Below are positions 35,538-45,500 of a stretch of 64,000 bases of DNA, in pieces. The stretch lies in contig NC_077246.1 of assembly GCF_947179165.1 (NCBI RefSeq), forward strand, positions 69,536,421 through 69,600,420. The letters are read 5' to 3'. Under the pieces are notes generated by a model. The model made no database searches and was not told where the DNA came from. It worked only from the letters and a program-made list of their open reading frames with translations. The DNA is from Solanum dulcamara (lineage: Eukaryota; Streptophyta; Magnoliopsida; Solanales; Solanaceae). Every line of letters begins with the position of its first letter. Within the stretch, counting starts at the first letter, position 1. The position numbers were made by a program, and so were the translations under genes.

Positions 35538-36280
35538 GTTAGACTTGATTTTAGTGACGATCTTATACAATTACATAGTAATTTATTCATAACAAGCGAT
35601 AAATCAAGTAATTACACACGCAGTCAATCTTAATTGAGTAATTTGATTATTAATTGATTTTATCAATCATATTAAATGATAAATAGAGTAATTTTTATAT
35701 ATTATAATGCTTAGACTTGATTTTAGTGGCAATTTTATAAAATTACATAGCAATTTATTCATAACAGGTGATAAATCGAGAAATTATACGCGTAGTCAAT
35801 CTTAATTGAGTAATTTAATTATTAATTGATTATATCAATCATATTAAATGATAAATAAAATAGTTTTTATATATTATATTAATTAGACTTGATTTTAGTG
35901 ACGCTCTTATACAATTACATAACAATTTATTCATAACAGGCGATGAATCGAGTAATTACACGTGTATTCAATCTTAATTGAGAAATTTGATTATTAATTA
36001 ATTATATCAATCATATTAAATGATAAATAAAATAGTTTTTATATATTTTAATACTTAAACGTGATTTTAGTGGTGATCTTATACAATTACATAGCAATTT
36101 ATTCATAACAGGCGATAAATCGAGTAATTACACGCGTAGTCAATCTTAATTGAGTAATTTGATTATTAATTGATTATATCAATCATATTAAATGATAAAT
36201 AGAGATATTTTTATATATTATAATACTTAGACTTGATTTTAGTGGCGATCTTATACAATTACATAGTAATTTATTCGTAA
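35413..36280. repeat. 172-bp tandem array, five units
   Basis: The marker AGACTTGATTTTAGTG occurs at 35541, 35713, 35885, 36057 (one change) and 36229, exactly 172 bp apart each time. The unit is AT-rich with TTAATTGATTATATCAATCA (self-complementary core TTGATTATATCAA) and ACAATTACATAGCAATTTAT. The first unit is expanded by an (AT)n run at 35478-35533. It lies between the 3' ends of the two MULE genes. Confidence 0.9.
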
Positions 36281-36289
36281 AATGAAAGA

Positions 36290-36745
36290 AAATATTCTAA
36301 TTGCTGCAGCAAATTCAATAACTTGCTGAGTAGAATCTCAGTAAGTACAACAGTTGCTGAAGAAGACGTCCTACTTACTGAGATTTTATTCAGCAAGTGA
36401 ACCAATTGCTGAAGCAGACTGCCTATTTGTTGAGAAAAAATCTCAGCAAGTACAACAATTGTTGAAGAAGACATCCTACTTACTGAAATTTCATTCAGCA
36501 AGTCAAGCAATTGCTTAATCAAACTGCTTATTTGCTGAGAAAAATCTCAGCAAGTACACCAGTTACTGAAGAAGACGTCCTACTTGCTGAGATTTTATTC
36601 AGCAAGTGAAGCAATTATTGAGGCAAATAATCTATTTATTGAGATTTTTCTCAGCAAGTCCAGAAGTTGCTGAAGCAAGCTGTCTACTTGCTGAGAAAAT
36701 TCACAGCATGTACTGTAGTTGCTGAAGTAGACTGCCTACTTGTCT
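36290..36745. repeat. CAGCAA minisatellite, right arm in inverted orientation
   Basis: Same ~60-bp family as 34990-35412 but reversed: TTGCTGAAGCAGACTGCCTA, CTCAGCAAGTACAACA and GACGTCCTACTTACTGAG recur. Together the two arms flank the 172-bp array like an inverted repeat of ~400 bp arms around a ~870-bp loop. Confidence 0.8.
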
Positions 36746-36872
36746 AGGATTCAACAATCTCACATGTAATTTTTTGAAAATTGAAGCATTCGTTAAGATG
36801 ATTGTTCAACACCAATATTACATATAAATTTAAAAAAGTTCACTAACAACAAAATTAGTTTCGATATCAAAT

Positions 36873-39217
36873 CTATTCTTGTGAAGCATTTCGCTCCGAG
36901 CTTGCTGTTCTTTTATGCCCAACCCTTTTGCATATGAAATATTTATTTATTTTGGTTGAAAATGTCTCTATGATTCCTTTTCGTCTCTTCTTGGTCCTTC
37001 TTCCCACCTTGCTTGGCTCAGAATGTGGAGGAAGTATTTCTCTCTTTAAAAATTTCATAGGAATTTCTCAAGTATCTTCTGGTGATACGGATTTAATTTT
37101 CTCCAACTATGATAAAAGGTATGTTTCCACCTTGTAATATGGAGAAAAATACTCTTAAATGCACCTTCCATAATCATCACCATATTGAGATCGAAGTGCT
37201 GTCATAGCATGTGGATAGGGTATTTTGTCAAGATCAAAAACTCTACACGCGAAAATTTGCATTGCAAATCAACCGTTGCAACTGCATTGTGACCAGTGAC
37301 AATGTACTCGTAGTTGACAGTTTGATGAACCAATAATTTGTTCCCTAAATTAGCATTTTTTACAATTTTTTATTCTATCTTAGAAATAAAAATGGTTGAT
37401 GCATTGATGAACATGTTGAGCCTCTCATAAAAATTTTCTCCGTATCTCTGATTTGTTTCATCAAAAAGAGCAATAATAGGATATTTTCTCTCATCAAGAA
37501 ACATTGCGTTAATCGACTCAAAAATGTTTGGCGTCATAATTTTGTACCTATAAAATTAACAATCAAAATTGTTAATAAAATTAAAATTACTGAAATATAT
37601 TTATACAAAACAACAGTTTCAGTAGTTGTATTTGTTTCACAATTGATGCACTTGTTTCATGCCTCTGATGTAGCAGCTGCTGGAGCATATGTAATAGTTG
37701 TTGCAATTATTATTCAATACACGGTGGCTTACAAAGTTTCAGCAAGTTCAACAATTTACCCGTTTCCCAGAAAAAATGTTCTGCTCTATCTTTGAAATCC
37801 AACATGTTCCAAATGTGCGGGGGCACCCGAAACCATATCCCTTATTTGATCGAAGTGATTATTGAATTTATCTACGCTATACACTTTTGCCGCTTTATAA
37901 AAGTGGTAGACGACTTTTCCATTGTGAAAGTTATTTCGGATGTTTTCTCCGAGATGCCTCATGCAACAACCATAATGAGCCAAAGGAAACACAATTTCAA
38001 CCATCTTTTTAATACTTGGATGTCTGTTAGAAATTATGCACAATTCTGGAGTATCATCCACAAAGCTGCTTATTTGCTCAAAAAATGTATCGGTATGAGG
38101 CATCACACTCAGTGTCCGTTACACAAAATGCCACCAAAAAAATATGATCCTCGTCATCTTGTGCTATGGCAGACAATAACACTCCTCCGTACTTACTATT
38201 TAAGAATGTCCCATCCACAACGATGACGTTTCGAATATGTTGAAAACCACGAATCGAAGCTCTATAGGAAATAACAAATATTTGAACCTTTCATTTTCAT
38301 CGAGCTTCAAATCTATATTACGTTCCGGATTTAACGTTGTAAGCATAAAACGGTAAGCATCAAGCACTGCATAACCGTGCTCATATGTCCCCCTTACCAA
38401 ATCCTTTGCAATCTTAGTTCCCCTCCAAACCTTCCAATAACTAACTTTGCAGTCCAATTCAGAATGGATTGAATTTTGAATATCCTTTGTAGAAGGGCCT
38501 CTACCTTTGGAAAACCTATCCTTGAAATATTCACCAACGACTTTTGTTGTGGCATGTGGGTTATGACTCATGAGATATTGCGAATCACATGTATGCATTG
38601 TTTTCATACTTTCTGATATAAAATCTATCAGAACTTTCAAGATTTATAGCTCTCAGCCACCATTTGCATTCGGGATGTACACATTTGACACAATACACAA
38701 TACGCGAGTTGATCACCTTTTTCATTCTAAAATCTTTTTTCACACAAGAAATTTTTAAGGTAGTATTGAACTCTTGCTTATTCTTGAATGACATATCGAT
38801 GTAAAAATCAGTTTCATCAAATTGAACATGATTAGATGACTGTGCAGTTCCAGGAGTATTATGGTCAGATTCAGGAGAAAGAGTAGGAGTAGGAATAGGA
38901 ATAGAAGGAGTATGCTCATCGATACTTTTTTTTTCTTGAAGATCATTTAACATTTCTTTATCTTAACGATTCTCAATCAATGTTTCACACACATATACCC
39001 TTAAAATGGATCCACCTTCATAATCTAAATAAGTACGCAAATCAGATTGATCTTTTATCCTAAAAGGAGCTATCTTTTGTTTTTCACTACTATAATGCAT
39101 GTAAGTGATAACAAGATCTTTCAACTCACAATTCAGATCACAACAGGAAGTGATTTTGTTTGCAAAATCATCATACGTGATATCTCGATCTACAATCATC
39201 GTCATCGTCTCTATCAT
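36873..39217 (-). pseudogene. mudrA-type MULE transposase, decayed
   Basis: Minus strand, in order: 39217-38963 PB1-like N-terminal region; 38953-38585 MuDR DNA-binding region (KNKQEFNTTLKISCVKKDF, C-x4-C in CVKCVHPEC); 38640-38200 linker and start of the DDE fold with DGTFLNSKYGG just beyond a frame change; 38106-37786 catalytic core. The second acidic residue, normally Asp in the ISDRH motif, is Asn here (AAC, ISNRHPSI). A TGG-to-TAG stop follows FQR near 37790. After an intron-like gap the frame resumes with MTPNIFESINAMFLDERE (about 37540-37380). SWIM-like and zinc-knuckle remnants (FICKRVGHKR, two Cys lost) run to 36873. The family cuts and joins DNA at MULE ends; this copy is dead. Confidence 0.87.
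37600..37780. repeat. CAGCAA-type tract inside the mudrA intron-like gap
   Basis: Words such as AACAACAGTTTCAGTAGTTG, GTAGCAGCTGCTGGAGC and GTTTCAGCAAGTTCAACAA fill the gap between the two halves of the transposase coding sequence. Confidence 0.6.
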
Positions 39218-39379
39218 TTCTTTGTTTTTCCAACGTCAAATATAACGATTGTTGGACTCAACTCATATACCATTGCAATCCATTCCAACATACATTTTGT
39301 TCTCCATTGATGGAGTTAAATGTAGGTATCTATATTATGATTCAAAAAAAGGTCATAATTTTCTTTTGATTTTGTCTGC

Positions 39380-39780
39380 AGTTTATACAACAACTGCTTC
39401 AAAAATTTCAGCAATTATTGTATCTGTTTAGTAATTGATGTAGCAATTGTTGAAAAAATTTCAGCAATTGCTATAGCACCTGAAGCATCTAAAACAGCAG
39501 TTGCCGAACTTGTTCTAGTTTGCAGTATTTGTTTCAGTAATTGATGCAGCAATTACTGAAATATATTCAGCAACTACTGTAGAACCTATAGAAACAATTG
39601 TTGAATGTGTTTTAACAACTGATAAAAAGTATAAGCAACAATTAGTGCAACAACTGCTAAACAGATGCAATAATTGTTGTAACATATACAATAGTTGCAT
39701 TTGTTTCATCATCTGTTACATTTGATTCAACTGATGATGAAGCAGTTACTGAAACATATCTAACAGTTTTTGAAACGAAT
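39380..39780. repeat. CAGCAA-type minisatellite upstream of mudrA
   Basis: Repeated TTTCAGCAATTGCTGTAGC, ATGCAGCAATTACTGAAA and GCAACAATTAGTGCAACAAC words between the mudrA start (39217) and the right MULE end. It mirrors the tract upstream of the ULP gene (30200-30870). Confidence 0.7.
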
Positions 39781-40266
39781 TCAGCCATGACCGAAAAAAT
39801 CCAAATGAGAAATAGACACAAACCAACAATATTTACTTTTCAAAATGGTCGAAAATCACCTCTCAAACAATGCCCAATGCCACATCAACGCAATTTAGTC
39901 CTAAATTGAAGTAATTTTAAAATAATTTTCAAATTTAAAAAAAAAAAAAAAAAAGAGGTGCTCTGCTCTCTCTCTTTTTTTAAGCACAGTAATACCAATA
40001 CAAGGTGAAAGAAGAAAAAGAAGAAGAAGAGGCGAGGAGGATAAAACAGAAGAGAAAAAAACGCGCGAATGAGAAAGAGAAGAAGTTGCACCTTTTTTTA
40101 GGTTAGGGTTTTATGAGAATGGGTCAAAGAGTAAAAAAAAACTTGAGGACTTGGGTCAAAGCTCATTAATTACTAATCATAAAATTGTCACCAACTCTCA
40201 ATTTTTAAAACTCTTGTCACTCTTTTTAAATTCCAACACATATTTGTCATTCTTAATTAAATGTCC
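39781..40266. other. MULE right subterminal region
   Basis: Poly-A and GAAGAA-rich sequence followed by the inverted terminal part: read from the right end, GGACATTTAATTAAGAATGA and then ACAAATATGTGTTGG. The left end shares ACAAATATGTGT. There is no gene. Confidence 0.6.
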
Positions 40267-40389
40267 CATCTTATTCGTTTTGCACCTGCCTTAGATGAAC
40301 TGAACTGAGGTCCATTTGTTTTCATCAATATTATAAATTTTTGTTGCTTCTTTTTTATTCCAAATTGTTTGAAAAAATTCACAATAATT

Positions 40390-41510
40390 GCCAAACATAA
40401 CTAGGGGTATGTATCAATCAATTCGGTTCGATTTTAAGTATTATTGATTTGATTTATCCATTTTTGATTTTTAAATATGTTAAACTGATAACCAAACCAA
40501 TAAGATATTTGTTATTGGTTTTTAGTTTATCGTCTTTTGATCTTTAACAGGTTGATTTTTGATTTAGCTTTCGAAACAAATATACGACCTCTCCAACAAT
40601 TTGACGCCATACAGGCATACAACAAAACAAGCAAATCAGATGTTTTTATTGTTAATACTCACAATTTACAACCTTAGTTATCGCCTAACTCTAGCCGTTG
40701 TCGTTGCAAATCATAGCCGTCGTTGTTCTTAGTTCTTTAGATTTTGACGTTGTGAACTTAAAGTAATACTAAAGCCTAAAAGGTAAATACAGTATGAACT
40801 ATGAAGTAGTGTGAATTGTACTGATAGTCTAATATAGTGATTATATTAATATCTTTTATCTAATATTTTGATTTTTATGTATGAGTGAAAATTAAAAGGA
40901 AAAATTACCTATATACACTACTTTATTTACCATATCTTCAAATATTCCCTAACATTTCAAAATATTTTAAAAATTCCTTCTTTTACACCCAAAATTCATA
41001 TTTTCGGATACATAATTGCTACTTTCTTTATCTGAACTAATGTATCTGGATACCACAAGATGTATCCGGATGGACTATTTTTCCAAATTAATGTATTTGA
41101 ATTAATTTTTTGAATACTTTATTCGAATTAATGTATCTGGATATCAAATGATGTATCCGGATGGACTATTTTTTAAACTAATGTATCCGGATAATTGCTA
41201 CTCTCTTTTCCGTTTTTAGCTCAACTGATTTGTTAATTAATGTATCTGAATGTATCCGGATTTATGTATCCATATGGGACAAATTTTAAGGGATTTTTGC
41301 AAATTGGTAAAGTATAGGTATACAATGTAATTTGCTCCTTACATTATGTGATTTATCTAAGTTATACAAATTAAAATAGTAAATTATTATAGTCTTAATT
41401 GGTTATCGGTTTATCCAATAACTCAATATTAAAAAATCAATACCGAATTGATAATCCAATAAAAAATTTAAAACCATTATATAATCGTTAACCCAATAAC
41501 CCAATAATAA
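40390..41510. repeat. Repeat region with about ten TGTATCCGGAT words
   Basis: Outer parts are inverted relatives: GGTTATCGGTTTATCCAATAA near 41400 and TTATTGGTTTTTAGTTTATCG near 40513 are read in opposite sense with CCAATAACCCAATAAT. Inside, 41020-41280 repeats ATGTATC[TC]GGAT about ten times with irregular spacing. Probably a nonautonomous transposon with an internal minisatellite; family not recognised and no coding frame. Confidence 0.5.
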
Positions 41511-41849
41511 TAATAATAAAGCAATAACATTTTTTTCGTTTCAACTTTTGCACACTCCTAAACACATCTGAATTTGTTTGGTACAAAGAAAAATATTTTT
41601 CTAAAACATAATTGAATTTCTTGCCTATTTTGGCTCTTTGAGTGAGCACTCTATGGTGAAAACTTTGTGCATACTGATTAAACCGTTCATTATGTAATAA
41701 TAGCAAAAACCACATAAGAAATATAAATTGTACTTGACAAACTCTATGCGACAGATCCGAGTCAAAAGACATTGAGGGGGGGATCACACTGAGTCCACCC
41801 TCCAAACTAACTAAGCTATTCCAAACGACAAACTTATTTTTTAATAGTT

Positions 41850-41985
41850 GACAACAACAACAATAACAATCCAGTGAAATCTCACAACGTGAGATCTGTG
41901 GAGGGTAAATTGTACGCAGACTTTACTCCTACCAAGGTAGGACGACTGTTTTCGGGAGACCCTCGGCTCAATAAAGCATAAAAAG
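41850..41985 (-). mobile_element. RTE/Au-type tail, minus orientation
   Basis: (CAA)n CAATAACAATCCAGTGAAATC, then GAGGGTAAATTGTACGCAGA, CTACCAAGGTAGGACGACTG and GGGAGACCCTCGGCTCAATA. This is the reverse complement of the tail at 25431-25544, about 135 bp, with an A/T-rich end on the right. No clear target duplication. Confidence 0.8.
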
Positions 41986-42466
41986 ACGTGTCACTTATAA
42001 AATTTAATTTTTCTATATATTTAAAAATTACGTAAAAAAATTATAAATTTTAGTACAAAATATTTAAGAAGTATTTGTCATGATCAAAACAAATATAGAA
42101 TAAAAAATCAGAAATTCCTTGAATGATATACTCAAGATTGTAAATTCAAATAATTAAGAAAGCCAAAATTGTGGGATTCGTATAAAGAGGTAAAAAAAAA
42201 CACTATTGCAACAAAAAATAAAACTAGAATACTCAACAACTATATAGTAATAAAGGTTTCGAGTTCAAGCCTTGTGAATAAAAAAAAATTATGTTGACTT
42301 AAATAGATCTTACAGCATAATTTGAATTTAATTGATTCCACGCACTGCAGACGAAAACCAAAATATATATATAAATGCCCCTAGAGAAAGAAAAAAAATT
42401 AGCAAATTTTCCCCTTTTCAGTTGTGAGCGGTGGAGAATTGTTGGACGTGGAAGACGATACGTTCG

Positions 42467-42481
42467 ATGGCGGAACAGTAG
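42467..42481 (+). other. Possible short uORF before SRT2
   Basis: ATG GCG GAA CAG TAG lies 71 bases ahead of the SRT2 start, in what is probably its leader. Whether the transcript includes it is unknown. Confidence 0.35.
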
Positions 42482-42551
42482 AGGTGCCTAATAATAGGGA
42501 AATTGGAAGAGCAAAAATCTCAAACACGAGCAAAATTATAGCCTAATTTCT

Positions 42552-45500
42552 ATGGCCATGTCAATATCTCTACGAATTTGTTGCAGACCTTCAATTTCTG
42601 TAAGTTATAGTAGTTTGATTGTGAGTAACCAGCAGCAAATTTTATCTTATTGTTGAGTTTGTTGATGTTTTTATGCCGAATTGTTGTAAGTGTTAGATTT
42701 TATGAGATACATTTCTAGACATATATATATAATGAGAAGTGTTAGATTTCTCTCTCTTTTGTTTTTTGCTTTTGAACAAGGATCTAATCATATGGCTTTA
42801 GTGGTCAATAAAATGTGAGTTGACCACCGTGAGGTCTCAGATTTAATTCACAATAGAGATGAAAACATTAGATGATTTATTGCCATCTGTTCCAGCCTTG
42901 GTGGTAGAGGTACCGGTTGCTGGTGAGAAGTGAGTGGAAGGTGACACGTATTCCGTAGAATTAGTCGAGGTGTGCTTAAGTTGGTTCGGTATCCACGGTT
43001 ATTAAAAAAGGGTCTAATCATATGCAATGACCAAATGAGCCATGTATCTTTTAGTATGATAACAATGGAGTTGGGACCATTTTTCTCACATCTCGACTAA
43101 TTTCAGGTGTATTTGCTACCTCGCACTAGCAAATACTGAGTAACTTTGTCCATCAAGGTTGTTTTTACCTAGTATTTTTGCATGGTTTAAACCTAATACC
43201 TTGTGATTCTTAACCTACTTCATTGACCACTAGACCAATATATTTATTTCGAAAAAAGTGATAGAATATCACAATTGGAAATTGGAATTGTGACTTAAGG
43301 CAATTTTCAAGCTTCTTTATTGCTACACTGGAGTCTTCAGTTGAGATTCAACAGTTTACACTACAACTACCTCATATAAATAACAAAGTTCATTTTTGCT
43401 CTATTTGGACAGTATGATTTATGTTGAGGGGGATTCAATTGAATCCCTTGCCTCCACTTAGCTCCGCAACTGTTCTTTTGGATATTAGAGTTATGGTTCC
43501 TTTAACATATAGATTTTTGGTGGTACCGATAATATTATAGTGATAATGTGTGAATTGAATGGACAGGGCTTAAAGAATAAAAGAGATTTGTTGGGCTTAG
43601 AATTGGCAGGTAAGTCTTTGTTCATGAATAGCAATTAATATATGTACTTATTAGTTGTCTCTGGCTCCTGAGCAGTTTATTTTCTTGTTTACAGCTTATC
43701 AATCAAGTAATCCGATGGGGAAATGGTTTAGTGGAGTGAAGAAGTTTATTCCCTTTGAGGGATATGTTAAGTCTGTGAAAACAGCTGCACGAATATCATT
43801 TCCAACAATCTCATCAGACTGTAAAGATAAAGAGCCTTCAAATTTTTTGAGTCACAAGAAGATGGTTCCTTATTCGGAACCCCCTAGCAGGGAAGATGTG
43901 GACAGTTTGTATGAATTTTTTGATAGGAGGTAGGAATTGTGCTCCTTTTATTTTTTTGGATTAGAAAGGTCAGGAAAATACAAAAGTGATGGTTAGCTGC
44001 TTCTATTGTGCTGGAGAATACTTGGTTGTCCTTGGAAAAAATTGCTTGATTAGTTGTTTGCTGTTTTTCCTTTTGTGCTGCAATGGTTTAATTCTGCAGT
44101 CATATTTTCATGTAAGGAATAGTGAATTGTTTCATGTATTTCTACATATTCATTCTGAGAACCCTCTCTTTTCTCTCCCCCATTTTCTCGGTAGGGCATT
44201 TTGTTGTTTCTTGCTAACCGTGCTGCAAGAAGAAATTGTGAACCAATTCAACCATTTCATCTGTTTATCTCTTCTTAAATGGGTGCAACAATTTTCATTA
44301 TACATAGATTATGTAGTACAGAGAGCAGCATATTCACAATCACGTGTCAACTAAATATAAGGAAGAAGGTCAAAATTAAAGTAAAAAGCGAAACGAATGG
44401 AGGGAAAGAGGGGCTGAGGTTGCATGAATTGTGGAATGTGTTTTACAACAAAGGAGAGTGCAACTGAAATAGCATTTCCTAAGCAGATAATCAAAGATAT
44501 AGAATAAATAAAAAATTAATTATCTGTGATAATGGCATTAGAAAATGGAACTTTTTTTTGATGACCGTAGTGTCCAGGCCAGCTTTTTCGCACCTCGAGT
44601 AGTTCCACGGGATACCTGCCACCTCCCACCAACAACAGGTACCAGGTGTAACTCTGTTCACCAAGACTAGGACAGATGAGAAGAATCACCTAGTGTTTTT
44701 TTGTCTCTGTTGGGAATTGAACCTGAGAACTCATGGTTCTCAACCACTTCATAGAAAATGAAACTTATGACATCCATTTACATCAAATCCCTTGATTTAT
44801 TTCTTGCATTTGGTAGATTTGTAGCAATAACGTAGCCCTTGATTGCGACCACATTATTTCAAAGTCATTTAGCTAAATAGTATGTGGTTTAAGAGTCCAA
44901 GTAGCTAAAGTTTTTGTGATATAATTCACATAGTATAGATGTATTTTGCATTTTGTTATCTGAATTACTACTATGTGATAAGACTACATGCAATTTTATC
45001 AGACATAGTATGCTGCTAATTTCTCTGTCATAAACTAGACCCCACATGGTGGGACTATACTGGGCTTATTGTTGTTGTTGTAAACTAGAACTTTACTGGT
45101 GGTTCCTTTTCTGATTCTTAAATTGTAGGTCAAATTGGGTGTCCCTTTAGCCGCACTTGAGTTATAAAATACTACTTCCCTTTGTGTTTTCTTCTAATAT
45201 CAACTACACCATGTCATCAATTACTGATGAATTCCTTTCTGTTGTTTTTTGTAGCACCAAGCTTGTTGTATTGACGGGAGCTGGCATGAGCACAGAGAGT
45301 GGAATTCCGGATTACAGGAGGTTGGTTTAAAATAATATGAGCAGGCTCAACATGCTTAACAGTTTGATCATTCTCTGAGATTGATCATCTGAGTTACATT
45401 TCTGAACACGGACACATATTTACTGCAACGGAAAGAACATTATCAATAATTAATTTTTTATCCTAGCTGAGTTACATTTCAAAAAAAGGAGACACATTTA

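Larger units (their letters stand above)
29706..40276. mobile_element. MULE (Mutator-like element) with ULP and mudrA genes, flanked by 10-bp TSDs
   Basis: Target duplications CATCTTATTC at 29706-29715 and 40267-40276; element 29716-40266 (10,551 bp). Both ends share GACAAATATGTGT about 19 bp in, in inverted orientation, followed by A-rich, poorly matched sequence, so the terminal repeats are weak. It holds two converging decayed genes: a DUF1985/Ulp1-type peptidase gene (+, from 31286) and a mudrA transposase gene (-, from 39217). MULEs that carry Ulp1-like genes are known in plants as the Kaonashi (KI) group; this looks like a member. A 9-11 bp duplication is standard for Mutator. A younger RTE tail is inserted at 30949-31191. 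Confidence 0.88.

Noticed and set aside
8300..40000. CRISPR-like arrays (regular repeats at 35413-36280 and 55478-55640)
   Set aside because: Units are contiguous tandem repeats without unique spacers, in a plant genome with transposon context.
29716..40266. Endogenous pararetrovirus or LTR retrotransposon as the source of the 10-kb element
   Set aside because: No reverse transcriptase, coat or LTRs; Ulp1/DUF1985 and mudrA domains with a 10-bp duplication fit a MULE.
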